Positions 7,221-14,142 of a stretch of DNA of 17,828 nt are shown in pieces. Below the pieces are notes generated by a model. That model was not told where the DNA came from, did no database searches, and worked only from the letters and a program-made list of their open reading frames with translations. Numbering within the stretch: position 1 is the first letter of the stretch; the number at the start of each line of letters is the position of its first letter. The translations under genes and the position numbers were made by a program. This DNA comes from Faecousia sp. (lineage in GTDB: Bacteria; Bacillota; Clostridia; Oscillospirales; Oscillospiraceae). The stretch is taken from NCBI GenBank assembly GCA_029258495.1, contig JARHYV010000193.1:1-17828 (forward strand). Direction: 5' to 3'.

Positions 7221-8111
7221 ATGAATATCAAGCAGGCAGAGCAGCACTCGGGGGTATCAAAGCGCAACATCCGATACTATGAGCAGGAGGGGATGATCCA
7301 TCCGTCGCGCAATGCGGAAAATGATTACCGGGAGTATTCGCAGGACGATATTCACAGACTCAAGCTGATCCGTGCCATGAGAATGGTGGATATGCCTCTG
7401 GATCAGATCCGTATGATCCTTGCCGGGGAACTGGAAATGCAGCAGGCAGCCGCTGAGCAGGAGCTGCGTCTGAAACAGAAGGAGCAGCAGCTGCAAACGG
7501 CGATCCGTTTTTGCAGAGAACTGGGAGAACTGTCCAAGTCCTCCGCGGAGGACATCGACGGGATCCTGAACAAGATGGATAAGCCGGAAAATGTAGAGCG
7601 TCTGTCCCAAAAGTGGCTGCAGGATTACAAGAAATATGCCAAGGCGCAGCATCAGAAGGTATTCACCTTTATTCCGGATGACGCGGTCACCACACCGGCG
7701 GAATTTACCATGGCACTGATCCGCTATGCCGACCAGAATGATCTGGAGCTGGTGATCACCAAGGAGGGCATGTACCCGGAATTTACCATCGACGGCATCG
7801 AATATACGGCAGAGCGTTTTTATGGGCGGTCTTACCGTTTTCCGGTTGCCACCATCCGCTGCACTGCCAAGCATCCCGAGGAACTGGAGCCAGATCTTCC
7901 AAAGGGGAAGAAGATCTCTATGAGGCTGCTGCACTATGGGTGGATCTATGGCATCGTGATACTGGCGAATGTGGTGCTGATGCTCCGTATTGAGGGAATG
8001 GAGCTGCTCACCACATGGGAAGGATGGCTGCTGCTGGGGAGTGTTCTGGCGATCACCGGCGTAAGCATTTACCGGTTTTACCTGTTCGCCTACAACTTCA
8101 GGGAAAGGTAA
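7221..8111 (+). CDS. MerR-family regulator with two C-terminal transmembrane helices
   Basis: 296 aa; GGAGGAG precedes the ATG. Residues 1-70 are a MerR winged helix-turn-helix (KQAEQHSGVSKRNIRYYEQEG, then NDYREYSQDDIHRLKLI). A Gln/Glu-rich coiled coil (about 72-100) follows, as used for dimerisation. Residues 140-225 form an unrecognised mixed domain (FTFIPDDAVTTPAEF, GMYPEFTIDGIEYTAERFYG). Two hydrophobic segments follow at about 238-256 and 266-291, ending NFRER. Ordinary MerR proteins are soluble, so this looks like a membrane-tethered one-component sensor, with the central domain or the short loop between helices as possible input. It lacks the metal-binding cysteines of CueR/ZntR-type members. 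Targets are unknown; its own promoter and the upstream secreted-protein gene are the nearest candidates. Confidence 0.85.
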   Translation: MNIKQAEQHSGVSKRNIRYYEQEGMIHPSRNAENDYREYSQDDIHRLKLIRAMRMVDMPLDQIRMILAGELEMQQAAAEQELRLKQKEQQLQTAIRFCRELGELSKSSAEDIDGILNKMDKPENVERLSQKWLQDYKKYAKAQHQKVFTFIPDDAVTTPAEFTMALIRYADQNDLELVITKEGMYPEFTIDGIEYTAERFYGRSYRFPVATIRCTAKHPEELEPDLPKGKKISMRLLHYGWIYGIVILANVVLMLRIEGMELLTTWEGWLLLGSVLAITGVSIYRFYLFAYNFRER

Positions 8112-8147
8112 GCCATACGGATCAGAAACGGCATGCAGGCAAAATAA

Positions 8148-8184
8148 TAATCGGAGGTGCAGGATCAAACTGCACCTCCGATTA
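8148..8184. terminator. Terminator between MerR gene and feoA (bidirectional)
   Basis: A 14-bp perfect stem (TAATCGGAGGTGCA and complement) around a 9-nt loop. In the minus direction it is followed by TTATTATTTT, a reasonable T-run for the feoA-like gene whose stop is 33 nt away. In the plus direction the T-run is poor. Confidence 0.8.
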
Positions 8185-8216
8185 TGCTTATGGGAAAGAA
8201 AGGAATTTCTGCTTAC

Positions 8217-8441
8217 TCAGGAAATGATAATGGCCTCTGCCAGCTGATTGTCGATGTTGTATCTGCCATCCTTGATGGAAACGACACAGCCGCCCTTCAG
8301 TCGGGAAACCACGGTGATCGGCTCACCGGTATAGCAACCCAGAGAGAACAGGAAGGCATTGAGTTCTTCGTCATCGGTATCGATCAGCTGAACGATGTAT
8401 TCCTTGCCTTCTTCCGCCTGGGCCAAATTCATTTTCTCCAT
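8217..8441 (-). CDS. feoA: Stand-alone FeoA-domain protein
   Basis: 74 aa, the size of a single FeoA (SH3-like) domain. It starts MEKMNLAQAEEGKEYIV and shows the family's core: LFSLGCYTGEPITVVSR followed by a GGCVVSIKDGRYNID strand pair and an AEAIIIS end. FeoA proteins assist the FeoB Fe2+ transporter in the cytoplasm; related domains close the C-terminus of DtxR-type repressors. AGGAG lies 10 nt before the ATG. No feoB is next to it: the gene is bounded by a terminator on each side, so it is monocistronic. Two perfect inverted repeats after its -10 box suggest metal-dependent repression. It may act on a FeoB encoded elsewhere; iron versus manganese cannot be told from sequence. Confidence 0.88.
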   Translation of the reverse strand: MEKMNLAQAEEGKEYIVQLIDTDDEELNAFLFSLGCYTGEPITVVSRLKGGCVVSIKDGRYNIDNQLAEAIIIS

Positions 8442-8472
8442 TAGACACTCACTCCTGTTTGTTATGATGTAA

Positions 8473-8488
8473 GTTAGTATTTACTAAC
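8473..8488. promoter_or_regulatory. Operator 1 of feoA (GTTAG-N6-CTAAC)
   Basis: GTTAGTA-TT-TACTAAC, a perfect 16-bp palindrome in the feoA leader. The GTTAG-N6-CTAAC core equals that of operator 2. It resembles DtxR/IdeR-type boxes, which fits control of an iron-uptake gene, but the cognate regulator is not in the window. Confidence 0.7.
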
Positions 8489-8504
8489 ATATTGTGCCAG
8501 AAAA

Positions 8505-8526
8505 ATGGTTAGCAATTCCTAACCAT
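8505..8526. promoter_or_regulatory. Operator 2 of feoA (GTTAG-N6-CTAAC)
   Basis: ATGGTTAG-CAATTC-CTAACCAT, 8-bp perfect arms, 5 nt downstream of the -10 box and so across the start point: a place for a repressor. Its centre is 35 bp from operator 1. Confidence 0.75.
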
Positions 8527-8530
8527 CATT

Positions 8531-8559
8531 ATTGTACATACAGAAATCTATTTTGTCAA
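8531..8559 (-). promoter_or_regulatory. sigma-A promoter of feoA
   Basis: TTGACA, 17 nt, then TACAAT on the minus strand, directly followed by the two GTTAG-N6-CTAAC operators. Confidence 0.88.
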
Positions 8560-8568
8560 GGTCTTTCC

Positions 8569-8603
8569 AAAAGAAACCCCGATCTGTCAGCGGCAGATCG
8601 GGG
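8569..8603 (-). terminator. Terminator of the DUF624 gene
   Basis: CCCCGATCTG/CAGATCGGGG, a 10-bp stem with a 7-nt loop, followed on the minus strand by TTTCTTTT. It lies 8 nt after the DUF624 stop and insulates it from the feoA promoter just beyond. Confidence 0.87.
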
Positions 8604-8611
8604 AAGGATGG

Positions 8612-9253
8612 TTATTCGGGGTCGGAGCTCTCCTCGTCGTAGTAGGGGCTGAAAATTTTGCGAAGGATCTTTACATTCAGGAGGGCTGCCAGTGAGAAGA
8701 AGAAGGCAAACCAGAAAATGCTGGCCATCAGGAAGTGATAGGGGCTGACAGCAAATACGATCACAGGGATCAGGTTGATCACAACGATCACAAAGGATCT
8801 GGGGAGAAAGGCAATGCAGAAGATGGCTGCATTGCGCAGGGTCTTGGGCACGGTGTTCTGGAATTGGCTGAGCAGAGGGAAGGTGTAGGATGCAGCCATT
8901 GCGAACAGCAGCAGCAGCGTGACCAGGGGAACGCACACATAGTGCAGCGCATTCTGCATGTTGAAGAAATAGAAGAAATAGAAGACGATATTAAATCCGA
9001 GAACAAAGAGGATCAGCCACAGGATGGTCGCCTGCTTGAAGTTGTCCCGAAAGGCACGGAAATATCCGCTCAGAAGAGATCCTTCGTCCTCGGTACCCAG
9101 CTTGAAACAGACGCTGTACAGTGCGGTCGTGGCAGCACCGATGGTGAAAAGGGGAATGCAGGTGATGAGGTAGATGATGTTCAGGATCATAATGTCGGCG
9201 ATCCGGTTCAGCAGCTGCATGAATTTTGAGTCTGGTGAAAATATTCCGTTCAT
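8612..9253 (-). CDS. DUF624 / YesL-like membrane protein
   Basis: 213 aa with about five hydrophobic segments (roughly 20-45, 76-98, 103-124, 140-168, 172-196) and an acidic C-terminal tail (DEESSDPE). The N-terminal pattern NRIADIMILNIIYLITCIPLFTIG followed by ATTALYSVCFKL is the hallmark of the DUF624/YesL family, common in Firmicutes, often near carbohydrate-uptake genes, with no established biochemical role. AGGAG lies about 8 nt before the ATG. It is monocistronic, with its own extended -10 promoter and terminator. No sugar transporter or two-component system accompanies it here, which is the usual setting elsewhere. Membrane location is clear; function is unknown. Confidence 0.85.
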   Translation of the reverse strand: MNGIFSPDSKFMQLLNRIADIMILNIIYLITCIPLFTIGAATTALYSVCFKLGTEDEGSLLSGYFRAFRDNFKQATILWLILFVLGFNIVFYFFYFFNMQNALHYVCVPLVTLLLLFAMAASYTFPLLSQFQNTVPKTLRNAAIFCIAFLPRSFVIVVINLIPVIVFAVSPYHFLMASIFWFAFFFSLAALLNVKILRKIFSPYYDEESSDPE

Positions 9254-9286
9254 AAGTCGATCTCCTGAATATGTTGATTTCTCTTA

Positions 9287-9295
9287 ATTGTAGCA
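9287..9295 (-). promoter_or_regulatory. Extended -10 promoter of the DUF624 gene
   Basis: TGCTACAAT on the minus strand, 34 nt before the start codon. No good -35 lies 16-18 nt upstream, which an extended -10 can tolerate. Confidence 0.55.
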
Positions 9296-9367
9296 TAAGC
9301 TGCCGGAAAAGGAAAGATGCATTTTACGGCAGCACAATGGCACAGATGGGCTCCGGCGGATATGCCT

Positions 9368-9886
9368 TTACAGGCATTTTTCATAGGCAAGCCGCTGAGT
9401 TCCGTCTTCCACAAGGATGATGCCGCACTTTTGGTAGCCGTTCTTTTCCAGAGTATGCTGCATGATGCGGTTGTCCCGATGGGTATCGCAGCGCATGGAG
9501 CCGATGCCCTCCTGCAGGCAGAGCGTTTTCAGGTGGGCGATGATCTGTGAGGCGGTGCCGTTGGCTCGCACCATCGGATCCACGGCGATGCGGTGGATGA
9601 TGCCGTATGTCCGGTTGTGGGTCAGCCACTGGCCGTCATAGATTTTGTCATATGTGGGGTCGTGACCGATGCAGCATGCGGCAACGGCGATGACAGCTCC
9701 GTCTTTTTCTGCGGCAATGGCGATCCCTGCGCGGACATCCGCCGCAAAATCGCTGCCATCGGGATATACACCCTGCCATTGGTCGATACCGGATGCCTTC
9801 AGCCCGGCTCTGGCAAGGCGGTAGAGTTCTTCAGCTCGGGGGATGTCATCAAGGGTACCGGGACGGATCAGCAGGTCGTTTGTCAT
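9368..9886 (-). CDS. GNAT-family N-acetyltransferase
   Basis: 172 aa if started at the ATG at 9886 (MTNDLLIRPGTLDDIPRAEE). An in-frame ATG five codons upstream is the alternative; neither has a strong Shine-Dalgarno (GAGAG 8 nt before 9886 is the better). The fold runs from the N-terminal RPGTLDDIPRAEELY helix, through IAAEKDGAVIAVAACC, to the acetyl-CoA loop IHRIAVDPMVRANGTASQIIAHL (97-119, loop RANGTA at 107-112), and ends with the NRIMQHTLEKNGYQKCG motif typical of the family. The WQGVYPDGSDF and YDGQWL segments are common in small-molecule or antibiotic-modifying-like members. The acceptor substrate cannot be told. It lies 98 nt downstream of the aldo/keto reductase on the same strand and may be co-transcribed, as no strong promoter is visible in the gap. 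Confidence 0.88.
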   Translation of the reverse strand: MTNDLLIRPGTLDDIPRAEELYRLARAGLKASGIDQWQGVYPDGSDFAADVRAGIAIAAEKDGAVIAVAACCIGHDPTYDKIYDGQWLTHNRTYGIIHRIAVDPMVRANGTASQIIAHLKTLCLQEGIGSMRCDTHRDNRIMQHTLEKNGYQKCGIILVEDGTQRLAYEKCL

Positions 9887-9984
9887 GGCGGACACTCTCA
9901 TTTCTAAAATTCGTTTCTTTCGGTGATGGATCTGCGTGGGCAAAAGTTTGCTCCTGTATAGGGGCAGCTTTTCTATCATCGAAT

Positions 9985-10989
9985 TTATGCGCCAAAGCCC
10001 TTGACATCCTTCAGCATTTTTCGGATGGGCAGCTGATAGGGACAGCGTGTTTCGCATACGCCGCATTCAATGCAGGCAGATGCCGTGTGCTCCTGAGCGA
10101 AATACCGGCTCTTTGCCCAGTCCCCCAGATCATAGCGTGTCAGGTAGCCGTTCAGAATGAACATGGAGGGAATGTTGATGCCGGCGGTGCAGGGGGCGCA
10201 GTAGTTGCAGCGGCGGCAGAAGGTGGTACCCAGTTCCTTGCGGATGCGTTGGATCTCGGCAAGCTCCTGAGGTGTCAGGGGACGATCGTCGCAGACCGCG
10301 GACAGGTTCTGACGGATCTCCTCCTGGGTTGCCATGCCGGGGATGATGACGGTCACATCGGGGTTATTTGCAATGAAACGCAGGGCAAGGGGGACATCCT
10401 CCAATGCACCGCCTGCCAGAGGTTTCATACAGATGACGCCCACATTCTGCCGGGTGCAGCGGCGCATCAGCTCTTCGCCCTGCGTTTCCACCAGATTGTA
10501 GGGGAACATGACCGTTTCCACCCACGGCTGCTCCAGAGCAAGGGCAAATACCTCGGCAGAGTGGGCAGTGACGCCGATGTGACGGATCTTACCGGCTTGT
10601 TTTGCCTCCATCAGTGCCTCAAGCGCTCCGCCGGGAGCCATGACCTGCTCGAATTGCTGCATGCTTGGATTGTGGATCTGGTACAGGTCGATGTATTCGG
10701 TGCGAAGATTTCCCAAGCTGATGTCGATATCCCGTGCCATAGAGGCTTTGTCCCGGGACATGCTCTTGGTCGCAAGGACGAATTGCTCCCGGATGCCCTC
10801 CAGTGCGCTGCCCAGATAGGCTTCGCTCACGGTGTAGCCCCGGGCGGTATCGATGAAATTGATGCCGTTGTCCAGCAGCTGCTGCATCAGGGGCTTGGTA
10901 TCAGCCTCCTCGATCCGCTGAATGGGGATGCCTCCAAAGCCCAGACGGGAGATCCTGAGTCCGGTTTTTCCTAAAATGCGATATTCCAT
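9985..10989 (-). CDS. Aldo/keto reductase with C-terminal 4Fe-4S ferredoxin-like domain
   Basis: 334 aa. The N-terminal TIM barrel has the aldo/keto reductase tetrad Asp47, Tyr52, Lys75, His106 (IDTARGY, ATKS, QIHN). The C-terminal 70 residues add two cysteine clusters: CRRCNYCAPC (about 273-282) and CIECGVCETRCPYQLPI, the arrangement of the COG1453-type reductases of anaerobes, which carry an iron-sulfur cluster. Such proteins presumably couple a nicotinamide-dependent reduction to an electron carrier, but their substrates are mostly unknown. GAGGTG lies 8 nt before the ATG, and a promoter with a consensus -10 lies about 30 nt further. The gene precedes a GNAT acetyltransferase and follows adhE, from which it is separated by a strong terminator. 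The cellular role is probably redox balancing of an aldehyde or sugar intermediate (inference). Confidence 0.92.
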   Translation of the reverse strand: MEYRILGKTGLRISRLGFGGIPIQRIEEADTKPLMQQLLDNGINFIDTARGYTVSEAYLGSALEGIREQFVLATKSMSRDKASMARDIDISLGNLRTEYIDLYQIHNPSMQQFEQVMAPGGALEALMEAKQAGKIRHIGVTAHSAEVFALALEQPWVETVMFPYNLVETQGEELMRRCTRQNVGVICMKPLAGGALEDVPLALRFIANNPDVTVIIPGMATQEEIRQNLSAVCDDRPLTPQELAEIQRIRKELGTTFCRRCNYCAPCTAGINIPSMFILNGYLTRYDLGDWAKSRYFAQEHTASACIECGVCETRCPYQLPIRKMLKDVKGFGA

Positions 10990-11020
10990 ATCATCTACAC
11001 CTCAAAGTAATTTTCCTTCT

Positions 11021-11048
11021 ATTATAGCGTTTTTTGGGGAAATTACAA
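11021..11048 (-). promoter_or_regulatory. Promoter of the aldo/keto reductase gene
   Basis: TTGTAA, 16 nt, TATAAT on the minus strand, with the start expected about 25 nt before the ribosome binding site. A single ATCGAT at 11050-11055 abuts the -35 but lacks the flanks shared by the two alcohol dehydrogenase promoters. Confidence 0.7.
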
Positions 11049-11079
11049 CATCGATCTGGAAAAGACGGAAAAAATCATG

Positions 11080-11117
11080 AAAAAGGCAAGAGCCTCCCAG
11101 AACGGGAGGCTCCTGCC
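11080..11117 (-). terminator. Terminator of adhE
   Basis: GGCAGGAGCCTCCC pairs with GGGAGGCTCTTGCC over 14 positions with one mismatch, around a 5-nt loop, then TTTTT on the minus strand. It lies about 137 nt after the adhE stop, giving a long 3' untranslated region. Confidence 0.88.
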
Positions 11118-11171
11118 TTTGCTTTCGCAAAAGAGTGAATAAAGGTAAAGAAGAGAGTTATGGTGGAGGAG

Positions 11172-11234
11172 ATCCGTGTTGTATCAGGCACGGATTCCTA
11201 TCTTCATTCCGTTCCGGCTCTGACAGGAACGGAA
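11172..11234 (-). other. Two hairpins in the adhE 3' untranslated region
   Basis: ATCCGTG/CACGGAT (11172-11178 with 11189-11195) and TTCCGTTCC/GGAACGGAA (11207-11215 with 11226-11234), each with a 10-nt loop. Neither has a T-run on the minus strand, so they are not good terminators; they may protect the mRNA 3' end (inference). Confidence 0.5.
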
Positions 11235-11254
11235 GGGAGATCGTAGATAGTGGG

Positions 11255-13864
11255 TCAGACCTTGTTGGTGGTGCCGTAATAAGCGTTCAGGTACATCTGC
11301 TTGATCTCGCTCATCAGGGGGTATCTGGGGTTGGCACCGGTGCACTGGTCGTCGAATGCCTGCTCGACCATGTCATCCAGACGGTTCAGGAAATCCTGCT
11401 CGTCGATCCCGTATTCCTTGATGGTCTTCTTGATGCCCACCTTGGCCTTCAGCTCATCCAGAGCGGCGATCAGATTGTCGAGTTTCTGCTTGTCGTTTTT
11501 GCCGCCCAGACCCAGATAGTCGGCAACCTCTGCATAGCGGGCCAGAGTATGGGGATGGTCATACTGGGAGAAGGTGCCCATCTTGGGGGGAACTTCCTCG
11601 GCGTTGAACCGGAGCACCTCGTCGATCAGCAGCGCGTTTGCAATGCCGTGGGGCAGGTGGTGGAAGGCGCCCAGCTTGTGTGCCATGGAGTGGCAGACAC
11701 CCAGGAAGGCATTGGCAAATGCCATACCGGCCATGCAGGCTCCGGTAGCCATGTTTTCACGGGCTCTGGGATCGGTGGGGCCGTTTTCGTATGCGGCAGG
11801 CAGATTGTTGAAGATCAGCTTTAGGCTCTGCAGTGCCAGACCGTCGGTGTAGCCGGTGGCCAGCATGGATGCATAGGCCTCCAGTGCGTGGGTGACGGCA
11901 TCGATGCCGGATGCGGCGGTCAGACCCTTGGGGGCATTCATCATCATATCGGCATCCACGATCGCCATCTTGGGCAGCAGCTCATAGTCTGCCAGAGGAT
12001 ACTTGACACCGGACTGCTCGTCGGTGATGACGGCAAAGGGAGTAACCTCGGAGCCGGTGCCGGCAGTGGTGGGAACGGCAACGAAATATGCCTTTTCGCC
12101 CATCTTGGGGAAGGTGTAGACTCTCTTGCGGATGTCTACAAAGCGCATGGCCATATCCATGAAATCGGCCTCGGGATGCTCGTACATGACCCACATGATC
12201 TTGGCAGCGTCCATTGCAGAGCCGCCGCCGATGGCAATGATCAGGTCGGGCTGGAAACCGTTCATCTGAGCGGCACCTGCCTTGGCACAGGCCAGTGTGG
12301 GATCAGGCTCAACGGCATGGAAGGTGTGGTGCAGGATACCCATGGCATCCAGCTTGTCGGTGACAGGCTTGGTGTAGCCGTTCTGATACAGGAAAGAGTC
12401 GGTGACGATGAATGCCTTTTTGTAGGTCTTCAGCTCGTCGAGTGCAACAGGCAGGCAGCCCTTCTTGAAATAGACCTTTTCGGGTGCGCGGAACCAGAGC
12501 ATGTTTTCTCTCCTCTCAGCCACGGTTTTGATGTTCAGCAGGTGCTTGACACCTACATTTTCGGAAACGGAGTTGCCGCCCCAGCTGCCGCAGCCCAAGG
12601 TCAGGGAAGGAGCCAGACGGAAGTTGTACAGGTCGCCGATACCGCCCTGAGCAGAGGGGGTATTCACCACAATGCGGCAGGTCTTCATGCGAGCGGTGAA
12701 GGCATCCAGCTTATCCCGGGCACCCACGGCATCCAGATAGATGGAGGCGGTGTGACCGTAGCCGCCGTCCTTGACCAGAGTATCTGCCTTATTCAGGGCA
12801 TCCTCAAAATCGCTTGCACGGTACATAGCCAGAACCGGAGAGAGCTTCTCGTGGGCGAAAGGCTCGCTGAGGTCGGTGCTGGTGACCTCACCGATCAGGA
12901 TCTTGGCAGTTTCGGGAACATCGACCCCTGCCATTGCGGCGATGGTGTGGGCACTCTGCCCCACGACCTTTGCGTTGACGGCGCCGTTGATGATCACGGT
13001 TGCGCCCACCTTTTGGGTTTCCTCGGCATTGAGAATATAGCAGCCGCGCTTTTTGAACTCGGCCTTTACTTCGTCATAGATGCTGTCGAGAATGATGACG
13101 CTCTGCTCGGAGGCGCAGATCATGCCGTTGTCAAAGGTCTTGGAGTGGATCACGGAGGAAACTGCCAGCAGGATATCGGCACTGTCATCGATCACGGCAG
13201 GCACATTGCCGGGGCCGACGCCCAGAGCGGGCTTGCCGGAGGAATAGGCTGCCTGAACCATGCCGGGGCCGCCGGTAGCAAGGATCAGGTCTGCCTCCTT
13301 CATGACCTGATTGGTCAGATCCAGAGAGGGCTGGTCGATCCATGCGATGATCCCTTCGGGAGCACCGGCTGCAACTGCTGCCTCGAGGACGGTCTTGGCG
13401 GCCTCGATGGTGCAGCCCTTTGCTCTGGGATGGGGGCTGAAAATAACGGCATTGCGGGTCTTCAGGCAGATCAGTGCCTTGAAGATCGCAGTGGAGGTGG
13501 GATTGGTGGTGGGGATGACAGCGGCGACGACACCGATGGGCTCTGCGATCTTCTGCATGCCGTAAGCGGGATCGGACTCGATGACACCGCAGGTCTTTGT
13601 ATTCTTATACGCATTGTAGATGTATTCTGCTGCGTAATGGTTCTTGATTACCTTGTCTTCCACAACGCCCATGCCGGTTTCGGCAACGGCCTGCTTGGCA
13701 AGGGGAATTCTTGCTTTGTTGGCAGCGGTAGCAGCGGCAAGGAAGATCTTGTCCACCTGCTCCTGAGTGTAGGTTGCGAACTGAGCCTGTGCTGCACGGC
13801 AGCGGGCCATAACTTGGGTGAGCTCCTCGGGGGTGGTAACAGTTGGGTAATTTGTCATATTCAT
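11255..13864 (-). CDS. adhE: Bifunctional acetaldehyde-CoA/alcohol dehydrogenase AdhE
   Basis: 869 aa, cytoplasmic, usually forming spirosomes. It reduces acetyl-CoA to acetaldehyde and then to ethanol, regenerating two NAD+. The N-terminal half is the CoA-acylating aldehyde dehydrogenase, with catalytic Cys250 in FDNGMICASEQS and the Rossmann loop LATGGPGMV. A short linker (about 445-460) leads to the iron alcohol dehydrogenase, with GGGSAMDAAK (547-556) for NAD(H) and Fe ligands Asp655, His659, His725, His739. All catalytic residues are present. Of two nearby ATGs (13864 and 13858), the GAAAGGG Shine-Dalgarno sits 3 nt from the first and 9 nt from the second; the second (MTNYPTV) may be the true start. 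Its strong promoter is overlaid by four ATCGRT boxes, so tight repression by a redox or aldehyde signal is likely. A long open frame on the opposite strand is a codon-bias shadow. Confidence 0.97.
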   Translation of the reverse strand: MNMTNYPTVTTPEELTQVMARCRAAQAQFATYTQEQVDKIFLAAATAANKARIPLAKQAVAETGMGVVEDKVIKNHYAAEYIYNAYKNTKTCGVIESDPAYGMQKIAEPIGVVAAVIPTTNPTSTAIFKALICLKTRNAVIFSPHPRAKGCTIEAAKTVLEAAVAAGAPEGIIAWIDQPSLDLTNQVMKEADLILATGGPGMVQAAYSSGKPALGVGPGNVPAVIDDSADILLAVSSVIHSKTFDNGMICASEQSVIILDSIYDEVKAEFKKRGCYILNAEETQKVGATVIINGAVNAKVVGQSAHTIAAMAGVDVPETAKILIGEVTSTDLSEPFAHEKLSPVLAMYRASDFEDALNKADTLVKDGGYGHTASIYLDAVGARDKLDAFTARMKTCRIVVNTPSAQGGIGDLYNFRLAPSLTLGCGSWGGNSVSENVGVKHLLNIKTVAERRENMLWFRAPEKVYFKKGCLPVALDELKTYKKAFIVTDSFLYQNGYTKPVTDKLDAMGILHHTFHAVEPDPTLACAKAGAAQMNGFQPDLIIAIGGGSAMDAAKIMWVMYEHPEADFMDMAMRFVDIRKRVYTFPKMGEKAYFVAVPTTAGTGSEVTPFAVITDEQSGVKYPLADYELLPKMAIVDADMMMNAPKGLTAASGIDAVTHALEAYASMLATGYTDGLALQSLKLIFNNLPAAYENGPTDPRARENMATGACMAGMAFANAFLGVCHSMAHKLGAFHHLPHGIANALLIDEVLRFNAEEVPPKMGTFSQYDHPHTLARYAEVADYLGLGGKNDKQKLDNLIAALDELKAKVGIKKTIKEYGIDEQDFLNRLDDMVEQAFDDQCTGANPRYPLMSEIKQMYLNAYYGTTNKV

Positions 13865-13879
13865 GTTCCCTTTCTGATA

Positions 13880-13935
13880 ATCGATAATTAAATATCGGTT
13901 AGTTAGTATCGATATAATACCATCGATAAAATAAA
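13880..13935. repeat. Four 14-bp direct repeats headed by ATCGRT over the adhE promoter
   Basis: ATCGAT at 13880, ATCGGT at 13894, ATCGAT at 13908 and ATCGAT at 13922: four boxes at exactly 14-bp steps. The first three lie in the leader or across the start point and -10 edge, and the fourth lies between the -10 and -35. The boxes are palindromic themselves and the 8 bp between them are AT-rich and not conserved. The first and last are 42 bp apart, four helical turns. This looks like a cooperative repressor array; no known regulator motif (for example the Rex box TTGTTAA-N4-TTAACAA) fits. Confidence 0.7.
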
Positions 13936-13942
13936 ATGTCAA
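13914..13942 (-). promoter_or_regulatory. sigma-A promoter of adhE
   Basis: TTGACA (13942-13937), 17 nt, TATTAT (13919-13914) on the minus strand. A near-consensus promoter, with one ATCGAT box in the spacer and another touching the -10. Confidence 0.88.
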
Positions 13943-14080
13943 TACAAAAATGAAATTCCCAAAGGATTTTTTTTCATCCGGTGGATGGAGGCATCCCATG
14001 CGCCAGCTGAGAGGGGCAGAGGATGTTTTTCCGGCAGGGATAATTTATTTTATTTCCCTCTTTTATAACGGAGGAAGTGG

Positions 14081-14089
14081 TGATATAAT
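14081..14089 (+). promoter_or_regulatory. Extended -10 promoter of the aminopeptidase gene
   Basis: TGATATAAT, an ideal extended -10, with no clear -35 at the usual distance. The start is expected near 14096, giving a leader of about 45 nt. From here back to the divergent adhE promoter (13943-14080) I see no other feature. Confidence 0.75.
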
Positions 14090-14142
14090 CTAGGAAATCT
14101 CATCGTTGTATGCAGAAATATAGAACAAGGAGATGTCGTGTG

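Noticed and set aside
9887..10066. N-terminal extension of the GNAT acetyltransferase back into the aldo/keto reductase gene
   Set aside because: The added residues are basic and unlike the family, overlap the 3' end of another gene and have no ribosome binding site.
11050..11055. ATCGAT next to the aldo/keto reductase -35 as a further member of the adhE-type regulon
   Set aside because: It is a single hexamer without the TAATT flank or 14-bp repetition. The same hexamer also occurs several times inside coding regions by chance.
11888..13891. Very long open frame (about 667 codons) on the plus strand opposite adhE
   Set aside because: It is an antisense shadow of a highly biased coding gene: low-complexity Gly/His/Asp-rich translation, no ribosome binding site and no domain.
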